Shown here piece by piece: positions 8,337 to 16,758 of a stretch of 64,000 nucleotides of DNA; the first letter of the stretch is position 1, and each line of letters starts with the position of its first letter. The position numbers were made by a program, and so were the translations under genes. This stretch comes from CAVZBW01 sp963778465 (GTDB taxonomy: Bacteria; Actinomycetota; Acidimicrobiia; Acidimicrobiales; RAAP-2), in contig CAVZUK010000002.1 in assembly GCA_963778465.1 (NCBI GenBank), forward strand, positions 930,001 to 994,000. Reading direction: 5' to 3'. Under the pieces are notes generated by a model. That model saw only the letters and a program-made list of their open reading frames with translations. It had not been told where the DNA came from and did not search any database.

Positions 8337-9572
8337 ATGTCGGTCACCACCCCCGAACGGACGTCGACGTCTCGTCCCCGGCCGGACATCTACGACCCGG
8401 ACCTCTATGTGGACGGCCCCATCCACGAGATCTTCGCGGAGCTCCGGAGGACCGAGCCCGTCTACTGGCAGGACATGCCGGGCGAGCCCGGCTTCTGGGC
8501 GGTCTTGAAGCACGCCGACCTCGTGCACGTGGCGCGAAACCCCAGGCTCTTCTCCGCAGAGGAGGGGGGTGTCGTGCTCGAGAACCAGGCCCCGGAGCGG
8601 CTCGAGCAGAGCCGCAACATGCTCCTCATGATGGACCCCCCACGGCACACGGCATACCGCCGGCCTCTCGTCGACAGCTTCAAGGCGAGGGTGATCGGGC
8701 GGATGGAGGAGCGGATCCGCACCATCTGCCGCGAGATCCTCGACGAGGCCGCGCAACGGCGCGACGTCGAGTTCGTGCACGAGGTGGCGGGCCTGCTTCC
8801 GAGCCAGGTCGTCGGCGAGCTCGTGGGTATCCCCCGGGAGGACTGGGCTCAGATCCGGGTGTGGGCGGAGCAGAGCACGAGCAGCCAGGACCCCGATCTG
8901 GCCGGACCCGAAGACATCGCGCAGACCGGCATGATGGACATGGCTCTCTATGCCATCGAGTTCGCCGCCCGGCGGAGGACGCAGCCACCGGAGGAGGATC
9001 TCGCCTCGCTCATCCTCGCCGGCAACTTCGGCGACGGGCCCATGTCCGACGTGGAATTCGGCAGCTTCTTCGTCCAGCTCGTGACCGCGGGCAACGACAC
9101 GACCAAGACGATGCTGTCATCGGGGCTCCATGCCCTCCTCTCCCATCCCGATCAGCTCGAATCGTTGCGAGCGGATCGCAGCCTCCTGCCGGGGGCGGTC
9201 GAGGAGATCCTCCGGTGGGCCAACCCGCTCCACTACTTCCGCCGGACCGCGACCGGGGACACCGAGCTGCGCGGCATGCAGATCGCCGCGGGCGACAAGG
9301 TGGCGATGTGGTACACCTCGGCCAACCGTGACGAGGAGGTGTTCGAGGACGCCGAGCGGTTCGACATCCACCGGCACCCCAACCCCCACCTCTCCTTCGG
9401 CACGGCACAGCACTTCTGCCTCGGTGTGCACCTGGCGCGCCTCGAGGGCCGCGTCTTCCTCGACGAGGTGCTCTCGACGTTCCCGCGCATCGAGGTCACC
9501 GACGAGCCCCTCCGGGTGCGCTCGAACCTCAACAACGCGCTCAAGACCCTGCCGGTTCATTTGGAACGCTGA
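8337..9572 (+). CDS. Cytochrome P450
   Basis: A 411-residue P450 from the ATG at 8337, which has TTGAGGAGG as ribosome site. Diagnostic elements are the I-helix TAGNDTT (Ala251), the K-helix EEILRW (from 289), and the haem loop FGTAQHFCLGVHLAR with ligand Cys361. The distal sequence MMDPPRHTAYRRPL is typical of the CYP125/CYP142/CYP124 group that hydroxylates sterol or branched-alkane ends, but the subfamily cannot be assigned by eye. It needs ferredoxin and a reductase, not found here. The frame is open far upstream; that extension is antisense to the thiolase and dehydrogenase and is not coding. Confidence 0.92.
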   Translation: MSVTTPERTSTSRPRPDIYDPDLYVDGPIHEIFAELRRTEPVYWQDMPGEPGFWAVLKHADLVHVARNPRLFSAEEGGVVLENQAPERLEQSRNMLLMMDPPRHTAYRRPLVDSFKARVIGRMEERIRTICREILDEAAQRRDVEFVHEVAGLLPSQVVGELVGIPREDWAQIRVWAEQSTSSQDPDLAGPEDIAQTGMMDMALYAIEFAARRRTQPPEEDLASLILAGNFGDGPMSDVEFGSFFVQLVTAGNDTTKTMLSSGLHALLSHPDQLESLRADRSLLPGAVEEILRWANPLHYFRRTATGDTELRGMQIAAGDKVAMWYTSANRDEEVFEDAERFDIHRHPNPHLSFGTAQHFCLGVHLARLEGRVFLDEVLSTFPRIEVTDEPLRVRSNLNNALKTLPVHLER

Positions 9573-9680
9573 TCCTCCCGGTCGGCTTGGAGCTGCGGAG
9601 CAGCCTTGGCTGTGCATTTCGGGGGCGTCGGTTTGGCGTCCCGAATGGCATCCGGGGGCCGTTCACGACACGATGAGTCG

Positions 9681-10517
9681 ATGGCGGGTGCGGACGGCCG
9701 CGACCTCGGCCGCGTGTTCGACGAAGTCCCCGAGCTCTACGACGGCGTCCGACCGACGTACCCACACGAGCTGATCGCCGACGTCGTTGGCATCACCGGC
9801 GTGGACCATCGGTCGTCGGTGCTCGAAGTGGGCTGTGCCAGCGGCCAGGCGACCCGCCCGCTGGCAACGATCGGATGCGCGCTGATCGCCGTAGAGCGCG
9901 GGGCTGCCATGGCTGCGCTGACTCGCCAGCGACTGGCCTCCTTTCGCAACGTCGAGGTCGAGACGGCGGCCTTCGAGGAGTGGGATGACCGGGGTCGACG
10001 CTTCGACACGGTGGTGGCCGCGGCTGCTTGGCATTGGGTCGACCCAGTGGTCGGCTGGCGCCGAGCCCACGAGGTTCTTCGCCCCGACGGATGGATGACG
10101 CTGCTGGGCAACGTGGTGGTGCGCCGTCTCGGAGAGCCGGAAATGTTTGCCGAAACCGCAGACCTTCACGAGAGGTATTCACCCGGCAATCCGGACTTTG
10201 GCCACCCGCCATTGGAGGATGAGGTGCGCGTTACCGACGAGGGTTGGGGCCTCGTCGCTGAACCCGGCCGGCTGTTTGGTCCGACGATTGTGCGGTGGTA
10301 TCCGATGGTGCAGTGGCTCGACGGGAAGGGCTTCGCCGACCTCCTCCGGACCACGTCGATCTACCGGAAGCTCGACGCCGAGGTTCGTGAGCCGCTGCTC
10401 GACGCGATCAGCGAGCGCATCCGTACGCGCATGGGTGACCGAGCACCACGTCGATATCTGGCGGTTCTCCGAGCCGGGCAGCGTGCCGACGCCGGCGATG
10501 CGACGCTCGCCGAATGA
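9681..10517 (+). CDS. Class I SAM-dependent methyltransferase
   Basis: A 278-residue protein with the SAM-binding motif I VLEVGCASGQATRPLA (48-63), an acidic second strand (IAVERG) and WHWVDP after the motif for the third strand, as in the UbiE/trans-aconitate methyltransferase branch. The ATG at 9681 is preferred over the longer frame from 9606 because homologous architecture starts close to DLGRVFDEVPELYD. It lies 108 bases after the P450 in the same direction. The methyl acceptor is unknown. Confidence 0.82.
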   Translation: MAGADGRDLGRVFDEVPELYDGVRPTYPHELIADVVGITGVDHRSSVLEVGCASGQATRPLATIGCALIAVERGAAMAALTRQRLASFRNVEVETAAFEEWDDRGRRFDTVVAAAAWHWVDPVVGWRRAHEVLRPDGWMTLLGNVVVRRLGEPEMFAETADLHERYSPGNPDFGHPPLEDEVRVTDEGWGLVAEPGRLFGPTIVRWYPMVQWLDGKGFADLLRTTSIYRKLDAEVREPLLDAISERIRTRMGDRAPRRYLAVLRAGQRADAGDATLAE

Positions 10518-10671
10518 GCTGCGTGACCGGCCCTCGATCAGGGGCTGGTCGTCCTCCGCGGTCGGGGACCGCTCGGCGCGTTCCGGAGCAGGTCGGGAGC
10601 CATTTCCCGTTGCGCTGCGGGCTCGTGGCACAGCGGACCTGAGCGCATCGGCAAGCCTGTGGACCGTGACA

Positions 10672-11469
10672 ATGCGATGGCGACCCTCGTTGACGGAGAT
10701 CGCGGACGAGGAGGGGACCGACAAGGGGACCGTCGGGCCCGTCGACTCGTGGCCGGGCCACAACTACACCGACGTCTACGAGGCCTACCTGGAGAGGGCC
10801 CGTGACCGACCGATCACCCTGCTCGAGATCGGTCTCGGAGTCACCGGTCGCCGATGGAGGTCGGCCATCGCGCAGGGCCGCAATCAAGGTGGTGGCGCGT
10901 CCATGCGAATGTGGTACCGCTACTTCGATCGGGCGAGGATCCTCGGGATCGACGTCAACCCGGCCCCCCATCTCGACAACGACCGGATCCGCACGGGGAC
11001 GGCCGATCAGGGTCGACCCAAGCAGCTGCTGGCGTTCCTGGACGACGTGGGTGTGGAGCTGGTCGACGTCATCGTCGACGACGGCAGCCACCGCCCGGAC
11101 CATCAGCAGATCGCCTTGTCCACTCTGTTCCCGCGTCTCGCCCCCGGTGGCCTGTACTTCATCGAGGACCTCCTCGACAACGGCCTCGGGGACGGCCGGC
11201 GGGGGCGTCAGGCGAGTCGCAGGGTCTTGAGCACGCGCCGCCTGCTGCGCACCTTCGCCCGCACGGGGGACCTTCCCGGACCCCACGCCCTGCGGGACCC
11301 AGAGCGGCTGGCGAGAGCGGTCGCGAGCGTCTCGTTCCATTGTCCCGAGGTGGTCGTCGAACAGGTCCAGCGGACACGCCGGCTCCTGCGCCGGAGCGAA
11401 CCCCGATCGCGTTTCGTCGCCGGCAAGGAGCAACTGTGCGTGGTTCGAAAGGTCGGCCCGTCCTGGTGA
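10672..11469 (+). CDS. MycE/ElmMI-like sugar or small-molecule O-methyltransferase
   Basis: A 265-residue methyltransferase. The order EGTDKG, GHNYTDVYEAYL, LLEIGLGVTGRRW, SMRMWYRYFDRARILGIDVN, VDVIVDDGSHRPDHQ and LAPGGLYFIEDL is that of the metal-dependent deoxysugar O-methyltransferases of natural-product pathways (MycE, ElmMI). No glycosyltransferase or polyketide gene is adjacent, so a cell-surface glycan or other small molecule is as likely. GTG at 10666 is an alternative start two codons earlier. About 150 bases separate it from the previous methyltransferase gene. Confidence 0.8.
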   Translation: MRWRPSLTEIADEEGTDKGTVGPVDSWPGHNYTDVYEAYLERARDRPITLLEIGLGVTGRRWRSAIAQGRNQGGGASMRMWYRYFDRARILGIDVNPAPHLDNDRIRTGTADQGRPKQLLAFLDDVGVELVDVIVDDGSHRPDHQQIALSTLFPRLAPGGLYFIEDLLDNGLGDGRRGRQASRRVLSTRRLLRTFARTGDLPGPHALRDPERLARAVASVSFHCPEVVVEQVQRTRRLLRRSEPRSRFVAGKEQLCVVRKVGPSW

Positions 11470-11485
11470 CGCCCGGTCGGGCGTC
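11468..11485 (+). terminator. Hairpin at the end of the methyltransferase gene
   Basis: GACGCCC (11468-11474) and GGGCGTC (11479-11485) form a 7-bp stem with a GGTC loop, starting inside the stop codon of the methyltransferase gene. Only a short T pair follows, so it is a weak terminator candidate. Confidence 0.35.
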
Positions 11486-11505
11486 TTGGGGTCGACGCCG
11501 GTGCC

Positions 11506-11715
11506 TCACTTCTTCTTGTCGGGTCCCGCCCGGGAGACGGCGCCGATGGCGGGCGCCAGGGTCAGCCACAGCCCGATCGTGACGACCATCGAGGTCGGGT
11601 AGCCGAAGGGCCGGATGCCGACGTCCTGGAACACGATGCCGGCAAAGATCATGAGCAGCCAGGCGCTCACGAAGAACAGCGGGCCGGCCGAGATCAGCTT
11701 GACGAAATTGTTCAC
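11506..11715 (-). CDS. Small two-TM membrane protein of unknown function
   Basis: A 69-residue protein from the GTG at 11715, chosen because AGGAGGT lies at a proper distance upstream (11722-11728 on the complementary strand). Two hydrophobic spans are visible, about residues 10-28 (PLFFVSAWLLMIFAGIVF) and 39-58 (SMVVTIGLWLTLAPAIGAV), with a lysine-rich tail. It ends close to the converging methyltransferase gene and is divergent from the DUF2252 gene. No family was recognised. Confidence 0.65.
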   Translation of the reverse strand: MNNFVKLISAGPLFFVSAWLLMIFAGIVFQDVGIRPFGYPTSMVVTIGLWLTLAPAIGAVSRAGPDKKK

Positions 11716-11996
11716 GGGTAACCTCCTCGTTCCGCTTCGTGCGCTCCGACAATCGCACACGCAACCGCACCTGGGATGGTGAAGACCCGGTCCGGCGCAG
11801 GCTAGGGCCGAAGGTCACCCCGGGCAGCTCCGTCATCGGCTGGGGCCGGGTCCGAGCGCCGGCCCGGCCTGGGCGGTACCTTTCCGATGGTTGCACGCTC
11901 CTGCGGGCCTGGCTCAGCCCGTCGGGGAGCCGAGCACCGAGAGGACCAACCCCGGGTCGGGAGGAAGGGAGAGCCGGTGACGTTCGGGATCGCTTG

Positions 11997-13346
11997 GTGA
12001 GGCAGTCTCCCGACATCCGCCGGGCGCAGGGGCGATTGTTGAGGGGGTCGGTGCCGAGGTCGGCGCACGCGGACTGGGATCCGCCGGCGGATCGACGCGA
12101 CCCCGTCGAGATCCTCGAGGCCCAGGCGGCGACCCGCGTCCGTGAGCTCGGACCCATCCGCTACCAGCGCATGTCGGAGTCACCCTTCGCGTTCTTCCGC
12201 GGTGGCGCGGCGGTGATGTCCCTGGACCTCTCCGCCACCCCGACGACGGGCATCTACGTCCAGGCCTGCGGTGATGCCCACGTCAACAACTTCGGGTTCT
12301 TCGGCAGCCCCGAGCGGAACCTCGTCTTCGACATCAACGACTTCGACGAGACGCTTCCCGGTCCCTGGGAGTGGGACGTCAAACGACTCTGCACCAGCCT
12401 CTTCATCGTGGCTCGCCAGCGAGGGTGGTCGACCGGGGACGGCGAGGCCCTCGTCGGCGCGGCGGCGCGCACCTACCGCCAGCGCATAGCCGACTACTCG
12501 TCGTGGCACACGCTCGATCTCTTCTACGAGCGGACGGAGATCAAGAGGGTCATCGAGCACTTCCCGCTGAAGCATCGGGCCGGAGTCCATCGCGACGTCA
12601 AGCGTGCCCGTCGCAAGGACCATCTGAGGGCCGTGGCGAAGCTCACCTCCGTCGCCGACGGCAAGCGCAGATTCGTCGATGATCCCCCCCTCATCGTGCA
12701 CCTCGATGCCACCGACCACGACCTGGACGAGGCCGAGGGCCTGATCGAGAGCTACCGACCCTCCCTGCCCGACGAGCGCCGGTCCCTCTTCGACCGGTAC
12801 CGGCTGGTGGACGTCTCTCGCAAGGTCGTCGGGGTCGGGAGCGTCGGCACCCGATGCTGGATCGCGCTCATGGCCGGACCCGACGATCCCGACGCCGACT
12901 TCGTCGTGCTGCAGGCCAAGGAGGCGCAGGCCTCGGTACTCGAGCCTTACGCGGGCGAGTCCACCCAGGGCCACCACGGGAAGCGGGTGGTCGTTGGGCA
13001 GCGCCGGATCCAAGCGGCGAGCGACATCTTCCTCGGGTGGGCGGAGGGCCCCCGGACCGGTCGCAACTACTACATCCGCCAGCTCTGGGACTACAAGGGA
13101 CAGGGCGACCCGATGACCATGAGCCGTACCAACCTGGTGCACTACGGCGAGCTGTGCGCGTGGATCCTGGCCCGATCGCACGCTCGTACCGGCGACGCGA
13201 TCGCGATCTCGGCCTATCTGGGGAAATCCACGACCTTCGACCGCGCCATCGCCGGCTTTGCGGGCCGCTATGCGCGCACCAACGAGGCCGACCACGCGGC
13301 TCTCGTCGAGGCGATCGAGGCCGGCCGGATCAAGGCGGCGCGCTGA
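11997..13346 (+). CDS. DUF2252 family protein
   Basis: A 449-residue protein with the DUF2252 hallmarks: FAFFRGGAAVM, CGDAHVNNFGFF, FDINDFDETLPGPWEWDVKRL and, near the end, NLVHYGELCAWILARSHAR. The GDAH...N and DINDFDE motifs resemble phosphotransferase/kinase-like active sites, but the biochemical role of the family is not established. The GTG at 11997 (or the TTG at 11994) fits the usual length of about 440-450 residues; the frame is open further upstream with arginine-rich, unsupported sequence. Confidence 0.85.
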   Translation: MRQSPDIRRAQGRLLRGSVPRSAHADWDPPADRRDPVEILEAQAATRVRELGPIRYQRMSESPFAFFRGGAAVMSLDLSATPTTGIYVQACGDAHVNNFGFFGSPERNLVFDINDFDETLPGPWEWDVKRLCTSLFIVARQRGWSTGDGEALVGAAARTYRQRIADYSSWHTLDLFYERTEIKRVIEHFPLKHRAGVHRDVKRARRKDHLRAVAKLTSVADGKRRFVDDPPLIVHLDATDHDLDEAEGLIESYRPSLPDERRSLFDRYRLVDVSRKVVGVGSVGTRCWIALMAGPDDPDADFVVLQAKEAQASVLEPYAGESTQGHHGKRVVVGQRRIQAASDIFLGWAEGPRTGRNYYIRQLWDYKGQGDPMTMSRTNLVHYGELCAWILARSHARTGDAIAISAYLGKSTTFDRAIAGFAGRYARTNEADHAALVEAIEAGRIKAAR

Positions 13347-13381
13347 GGGCCGTCGCCGGCGGAAGCTTGCGACGTGCCGGG

Positions 13382-13777
13382 TCAGGAGCCCGGCGGGCCG
13401 ACCAGCTCGATGTGGATGCCGTCGGGATCGGTGAGCGAGAGGGAGGGCTTCCCGAGCTCGTCGACGACGCCGGGATGCTCGACGCCGAGCCCCGTGAGGT
13501 GGGATGCCCAGGACGCCAGGGCTCGTCCGTCGGGAACGGCGAAGGCGAGATGGTCCAGGCGACCCGGCCGTTCCTCCGGTGTCCCCGACGATCCATCGGC
13601 GGTCAGGACCACCACCACCCGGCTCGGCCGGTGGCGCAGAGCGACGTAGGAGTCGTCGTCGGCGGCGGTCAGGCGCTGCAGGCCCAGCACCTCCGTGTAC
13701 CAGCGCTCCGAGGCGGCGACGTCGGAGACGAGCAGCTGCACGTGCGAAAAGCCGGTGACCGGCGACTCGGGGTTCAT
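13382..13777 (-). CDS. VOC (glyoxalase/dioxygenase fold) protein
   Basis: A 131-residue single VOC module pair: FSHVQLLVSDVAASERWYTEVLGL at the start, LDHLAFAVPDGRAL in the middle and SLTDPDGIHIELV at the end, the usual positions of the metal-binding His and Glu. Reaction unknown. Its ATG at 13777 overlaps the stop of the upstream SDR (ATGA), making it the last gene of a four-gene minus-strand operon. Confidence 0.82.
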   Translation of the reverse strand: MNPESPVTGFSHVQLLVSDVAASERWYTEVLGLQRLTAADDDSYVALRHRPSRVVVVLTADGSSGTPEERPGRLDHLAFAVPDGRALASWASHLTGLGVEHPGVVDELGKPSLSLTDPDGIHIELVGPPGS

Positions 13778-14591
13778 CAGTCCTCCTCGGTGGTCGTGGG
13801 CTCGAGCGGGGCGACGGGCACGCCGATCGAGGGGTGCTCGGCCCCGCCGTCGACCTCGAACACCTTGCCGGTCACCCACGACGCGGCGTCCGACGCCAGG
13901 TAGAGGACGGCGCAGGCGATGTCGTCGGGCTCGCCTGGCCGGTGCATCGGGGTTCCCTCGAGGTACTGGCGGTAGAGCGTCTCGTTCGTGAGGACGACGT
14001 CGAGCGACCGGGTGGCGACGCCGCCGACGTCGATGGCGTTGACGCGCACCCGGGCGCGAGCTCCGGGGCGATGTTGCGGGTCATGCGGTCGAGCGCGGCC
14101 TTGGCCGCGCCGTAGGCGACGAACGCCGTCTGGGTCATGCTCGCCGAGCACGACGAGATGTTGACCACCGCCCCGCTGCCCGAGGTGTCGACCATGGCGC
14201 GCGCCGCAAGCTTGGTCAGGGCGAACGCCGCGGTGACGTTGAACGAGAAGGCGGCCTCGAGGGACCGCTCCGAGGTCTCCATCGCCGGGCGGGGCATGGA
14301 ACCTCCGGCGTTGTTGACGAGGATGTCGAGGTGGCCGAACTCCTCCAGCGCTCGCGCCACTAAGCGCTGCCGGGCCTCGCCGTCGGTCACGTCGGTGCGC
14401 ACCGGCAGCGCCCGGCGGCCGCGGGCGACGATCTGCTCGGCCACCGCATCGAGGTCCGACGCGGTGCGGGCCGCCAGCACGACGTCCGCACCGGCCTCGG
14501 CGAGGCCGAGGGCGATCCCTCGCCCGATGCCGAGCCCTGCGCCGGTGACGATGGCCACCCGGTCCGCGACGGAGAAGCGATCGAGGATCAC
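13777..14591 (-). pseudogene. SDR oxidoreductase broken by a single-base frameshift
   Basis: From the GTG at 14591 the frame encodes a normal SDR start (AIVTGAGLGIGRG), NNAGG, ISSCSASMTQT and the catalytic YGAAK, then runs out of frame at about 14061 after NIAPELAP. The next frame continues at once with RVNAIDVGG and the SDR end (ASWVTGKVFEVDGGAEH) to the stop at 13777. At the junction the complementary strand reads GCGCCCGGGTGCG; one extra C would restore APRVRVNAID. Everything else is intact, so either a recent loss or a sequencing error in a C/G run is likely. The start overlaps the upstream reductase gene (GTGA). Confidence 0.85.
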
Positions 14592-15652
14592 GACGCCCGG
14601 TGCAGGCTCGGCGCGACTCGGCCCGCGACGAGGGGCAGGTCGAGGTAGGTCTGCAACCCGGGTTGGGCCCGGCAGACGTAGGGGACCGCGTTGACGCAGT
14701 GCATGGCGGTCGTCACGACGCCGGGGTTTCGGCGGAGGCCTTCCTCGATGCTGTGGGGGTGCAGGCCCTTGAACGTCACGAAGACGCCGGGGTCCCCCGT
14801 CACCTCGACCTCGAATCGCACGCCCTCGGGCCCGAATTTCCACGGCGGGTCGAGGTGATCCTCCCCCATGAGCCAGTTGACGGCGGCGGTGACGACCGGC
14901 TCCCCGTCGACGAGACCCTCCCAGCGGAAGCGCTGGGCCGCGACCGTGCCCGGGGCGATCGGGCCGATGGGGGAGTCCACCGGCGCGGTGGCCACCGCCA
15001 TCTCGTGGGTCGTGCGGAGCTGGGGATCGAGGCGCACGCCCAGCTCGTGCGCCACCATCCACACCGACTGCCGGAAGCCGGCACCGAGCGCGTCCGCCAT
15101 GATGCTGCCGCGGGCCTCCTCGGGGGTCGTGCCGAAGAGCATCCAGTCGCGCACGACGTCGGGCGCGCCGTAGGTGCGGATGTCGGAGAACTCCTCGGCA
15201 CGGACGTGGGTGACCGAGCCGACGAGGGCGGAGAGCATGAGTGGAAACCGCTCGGTGATGCCGCCGGGGTGGATTCCGGTGCCGTGGAGTGACACCCCGG
15301 CTCGCCGGCAGACTGCGTCGACGCGGTCCCGCTCGTCGCCTGGCGGGAAGAACCAGCCGAGGGGGGTGACGACGTTCTTGCCCGACTCGAGGATGCGGTC
15401 CACGGTGGACGTGTCGGCCATGAACGGGCTGTAGACGACGCAGTCGGCGTCGGTGGCGAGCAGCGCGTCGACGTCGGAGGTCGCCGTCACCCCCAGCGCG
15501 TCGCGCCCGATCAGCGCCCCGACGTCCCGTCCGACCTTGTCCGGTGTGTGGACCCAGCATCCGGCGAGCTCGAGCTCGGGGTGTGCGAGGACACCCTCGA
15601 TGGCCGCCCGGCCGACCCCTCCGGTCGCCCACTGGATCACGCGATAGGCCAT
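14588..15652 (-). CDS. DapB-like NAD(P)-dependent dehydrogenase
   Basis: A 354-residue protein with an N-terminal Rossmann fold (YRVIQWATGGVGRAAIEGV) followed by DCVVYSPFMAD and NVVTPLGWFFPP, as in the dihydrodipicolinate-reductase-like group that includes 2,4-diaminopentanoate dehydrogenase. The C-terminal half has GTGIHPGGITERFPL. Lysine biosynthesis is unlikely because true DapB is shorter. It sits between two SDR genes and overlaps the following one by four bases, so a joint catabolic pathway is likely; the substrate is unknown. Confidence 0.78.
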   Translation of the reverse strand: MAYRVIQWATGGVGRAAIEGVLAHPELELAGCWVHTPDKVGRDVGALIGRDALGVTATSDVDALLATDADCVVYSPFMADTSTVDRILESGKNVVTPLGWFFPPGDERDRVDAVCRRAGVSLHGTGIHPGGITERFPLMLSALVGSVTHVRAEEFSDIRTYGAPDVVRDWMLFGTTPEEARGSIMADALGAGFRQSVWMVAHELGVRLDPQLRTTHEMAVATAPVDSPIGPIAPGTVAAQRFRWEGLVDGEPVVTAAVNWLMGEDHLDPPWKFGPEGVRFEVEVTGDPGVFVTFKGLHPHSIEEGLRRNPGVVTTAMHCVNAVPYVCRAQPGLQTYLDLPLVAGRVAPSLHRAS

Positions 15653-15694
15653 GGCCCGCCTCTCCTCTCCGTTCCCGCGCAGTTCCGTTCCCGC

Positions 15695-16510
15695 TCAGTC
15701 CCCCGGGACCGGTCCGACGAGGTCGGGCTGGTCCGAGGGCAGCAGGTTGTCCTCGGCCGCGCCGTCGACCTCGAGCAGCTTCCCGGTGATCCACGACGCC
15801 GCTGGCGAAGCCAGGAAGAGGACCGCCTCGGCGATGTCCTCCGGCGCGCCGTTCCGCCGCATGGGCGTCCGGCGGCGCATCTCGTCCCGGAGGCGGGGAT
15901 CCAGCTGCTCGAGGTACCAGGCGAGCGCATCGGTCTCGACCGCCCCGGGCAGCACGGCGTTGACCCGGATCCTCGGCGCGAGCTCGGCGGCCATGAGGCG
16001 CGTCAGCTGGGACAGGGCCGCCTTGGTCAGGCTGTGGGTCAGCCCCCCACGCGTCGCATGGCGTCCCGCCACGGAGCTGACGTTGACGATGGACGACCCC
16101 TCGCGGCGGAGGAGGTGGGGCACCGCGAGTCGGCTCAGCTCGAAGGGTACCGAGACATTGAAGTGGAACGACTTCTCGAGCGACCGGACGCTCGTGTCGA
16201 GCATCGGCGAGGAGACCGAACCCCCTGCGTTGTTCACGACCACGTCGAGCGAGCCGAGGTCCGTCACCGCCCGCTCGACGATCTCGGCGAGAAGGTCGAG
16301 ATCGTTGACGTCCCCGGCGACGGGGATGCACCGGCGCCCGCGGGAGCGGACCTCCTCGGCCACGGACTCGAGGTCCGCCCCGGTCCGGGCGACCACGAGG
16401 GAGTCGGCGCCCGCATCGGCCAGGGTGAGTGCGACCGCAGCACCGATCCCCTTCCCGGCACCCGTGACGATCGCGACCCGGCCGGGCAACCCGAACCGAT
16501 CCTGGGGCAC
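15695..16510 (-). CDS. SDR-family protein with histidine in place of the catalytic tyrosine
   Basis: A 271-residue classical SDR from the GTG at 16510: AIVTGAGKGIGAA for NAD(P), VVNNAGGS, Ser146 of VNVSSVAG, and the C-terminal ASWITGKLLEVDGAA. At the position 13 residues after Ser146 where SDRs have tyrosine, the sequence is THSLTKAA, so His159 precedes Lys163 in the Y-x3-K pattern. The codon is CAC, one base from TAC. Either the enzyme uses a different acid/base or it is not a dehydrogenase. First gene of the operon with the DapB-like enzyme, second SDR and VOC protein. Confidence 0.85.
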   Translation of the reverse strand: MPQDRFGLPGRVAIVTGAGKGIGAAVALTLADAGADSLVVARTGADLESVAEEVRSRGRRCIPVAGDVNDLDLLAEIVERAVTDLGSLDVVVNNAGGSVSSPMLDTSVRSLEKSFHFNVSVPFELSRLAVPHLLRREGSSIVNVSSVAGRHATRGGLTHSLTKAALSQLTRLMAAELAPRIRVNAVLPGAVETDALAWYLEQLDPRLRDEMRRRTPMRRNGAPEDIAEAVLFLASPAASWITGKLLEVDGAAEDNLLPSDQPDLVGPVPGD

Positions 16511-16658
16511 CGCACCTCCCCTCCCCGAGCCACCAGCTCCGCCGTGGCCCGGGCGAGCCCGAGGCACCGATGTCGGCTCGCGGCGCACTGTAGGGCTGAC
16601 GGCCCGTTATGAACACTGCCGAATCGGTGCTGAGCTGCCCTTATATGCCTGACGGTCC

Positions 16659-16686
16659 TTGCGTACGCTCTTAGTTGGTCTAACTT
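16659..16686 (+). promoter_or_regulatory. Probable promoter of the recombinase gene
   Basis: TTGCGT (16659-16664) and TAACTT (16681-16686) are separated by 16 bases and resemble -35 and -10 elements. The site is within the AT-richer stretch upstream of the recombinase, whose ribosome site GGAGG and GTG start lie about 70 bases downstream. Confidence 0.4.
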
Positions 16687-16758
16687 TGGTCCTGCAATCA
16701 GCCGGGGCGTGGCGGTCACCACCCCCGGCATGGCCGGAACCTACGCAGGAGGTCCGAC

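Noticed and set aside
13872..16616. Minus-strand frame of 914 codons
   Set aside because: A read-through of several overlapping genes in one frame; only its first and last parts coincide with real genes.
16511..16758. tRNA gene as recombinase attachment site
   Set aside because: No cloverleaf or T-arm (GGTTCGA) is visible near the recombinase, so no att site could be named.
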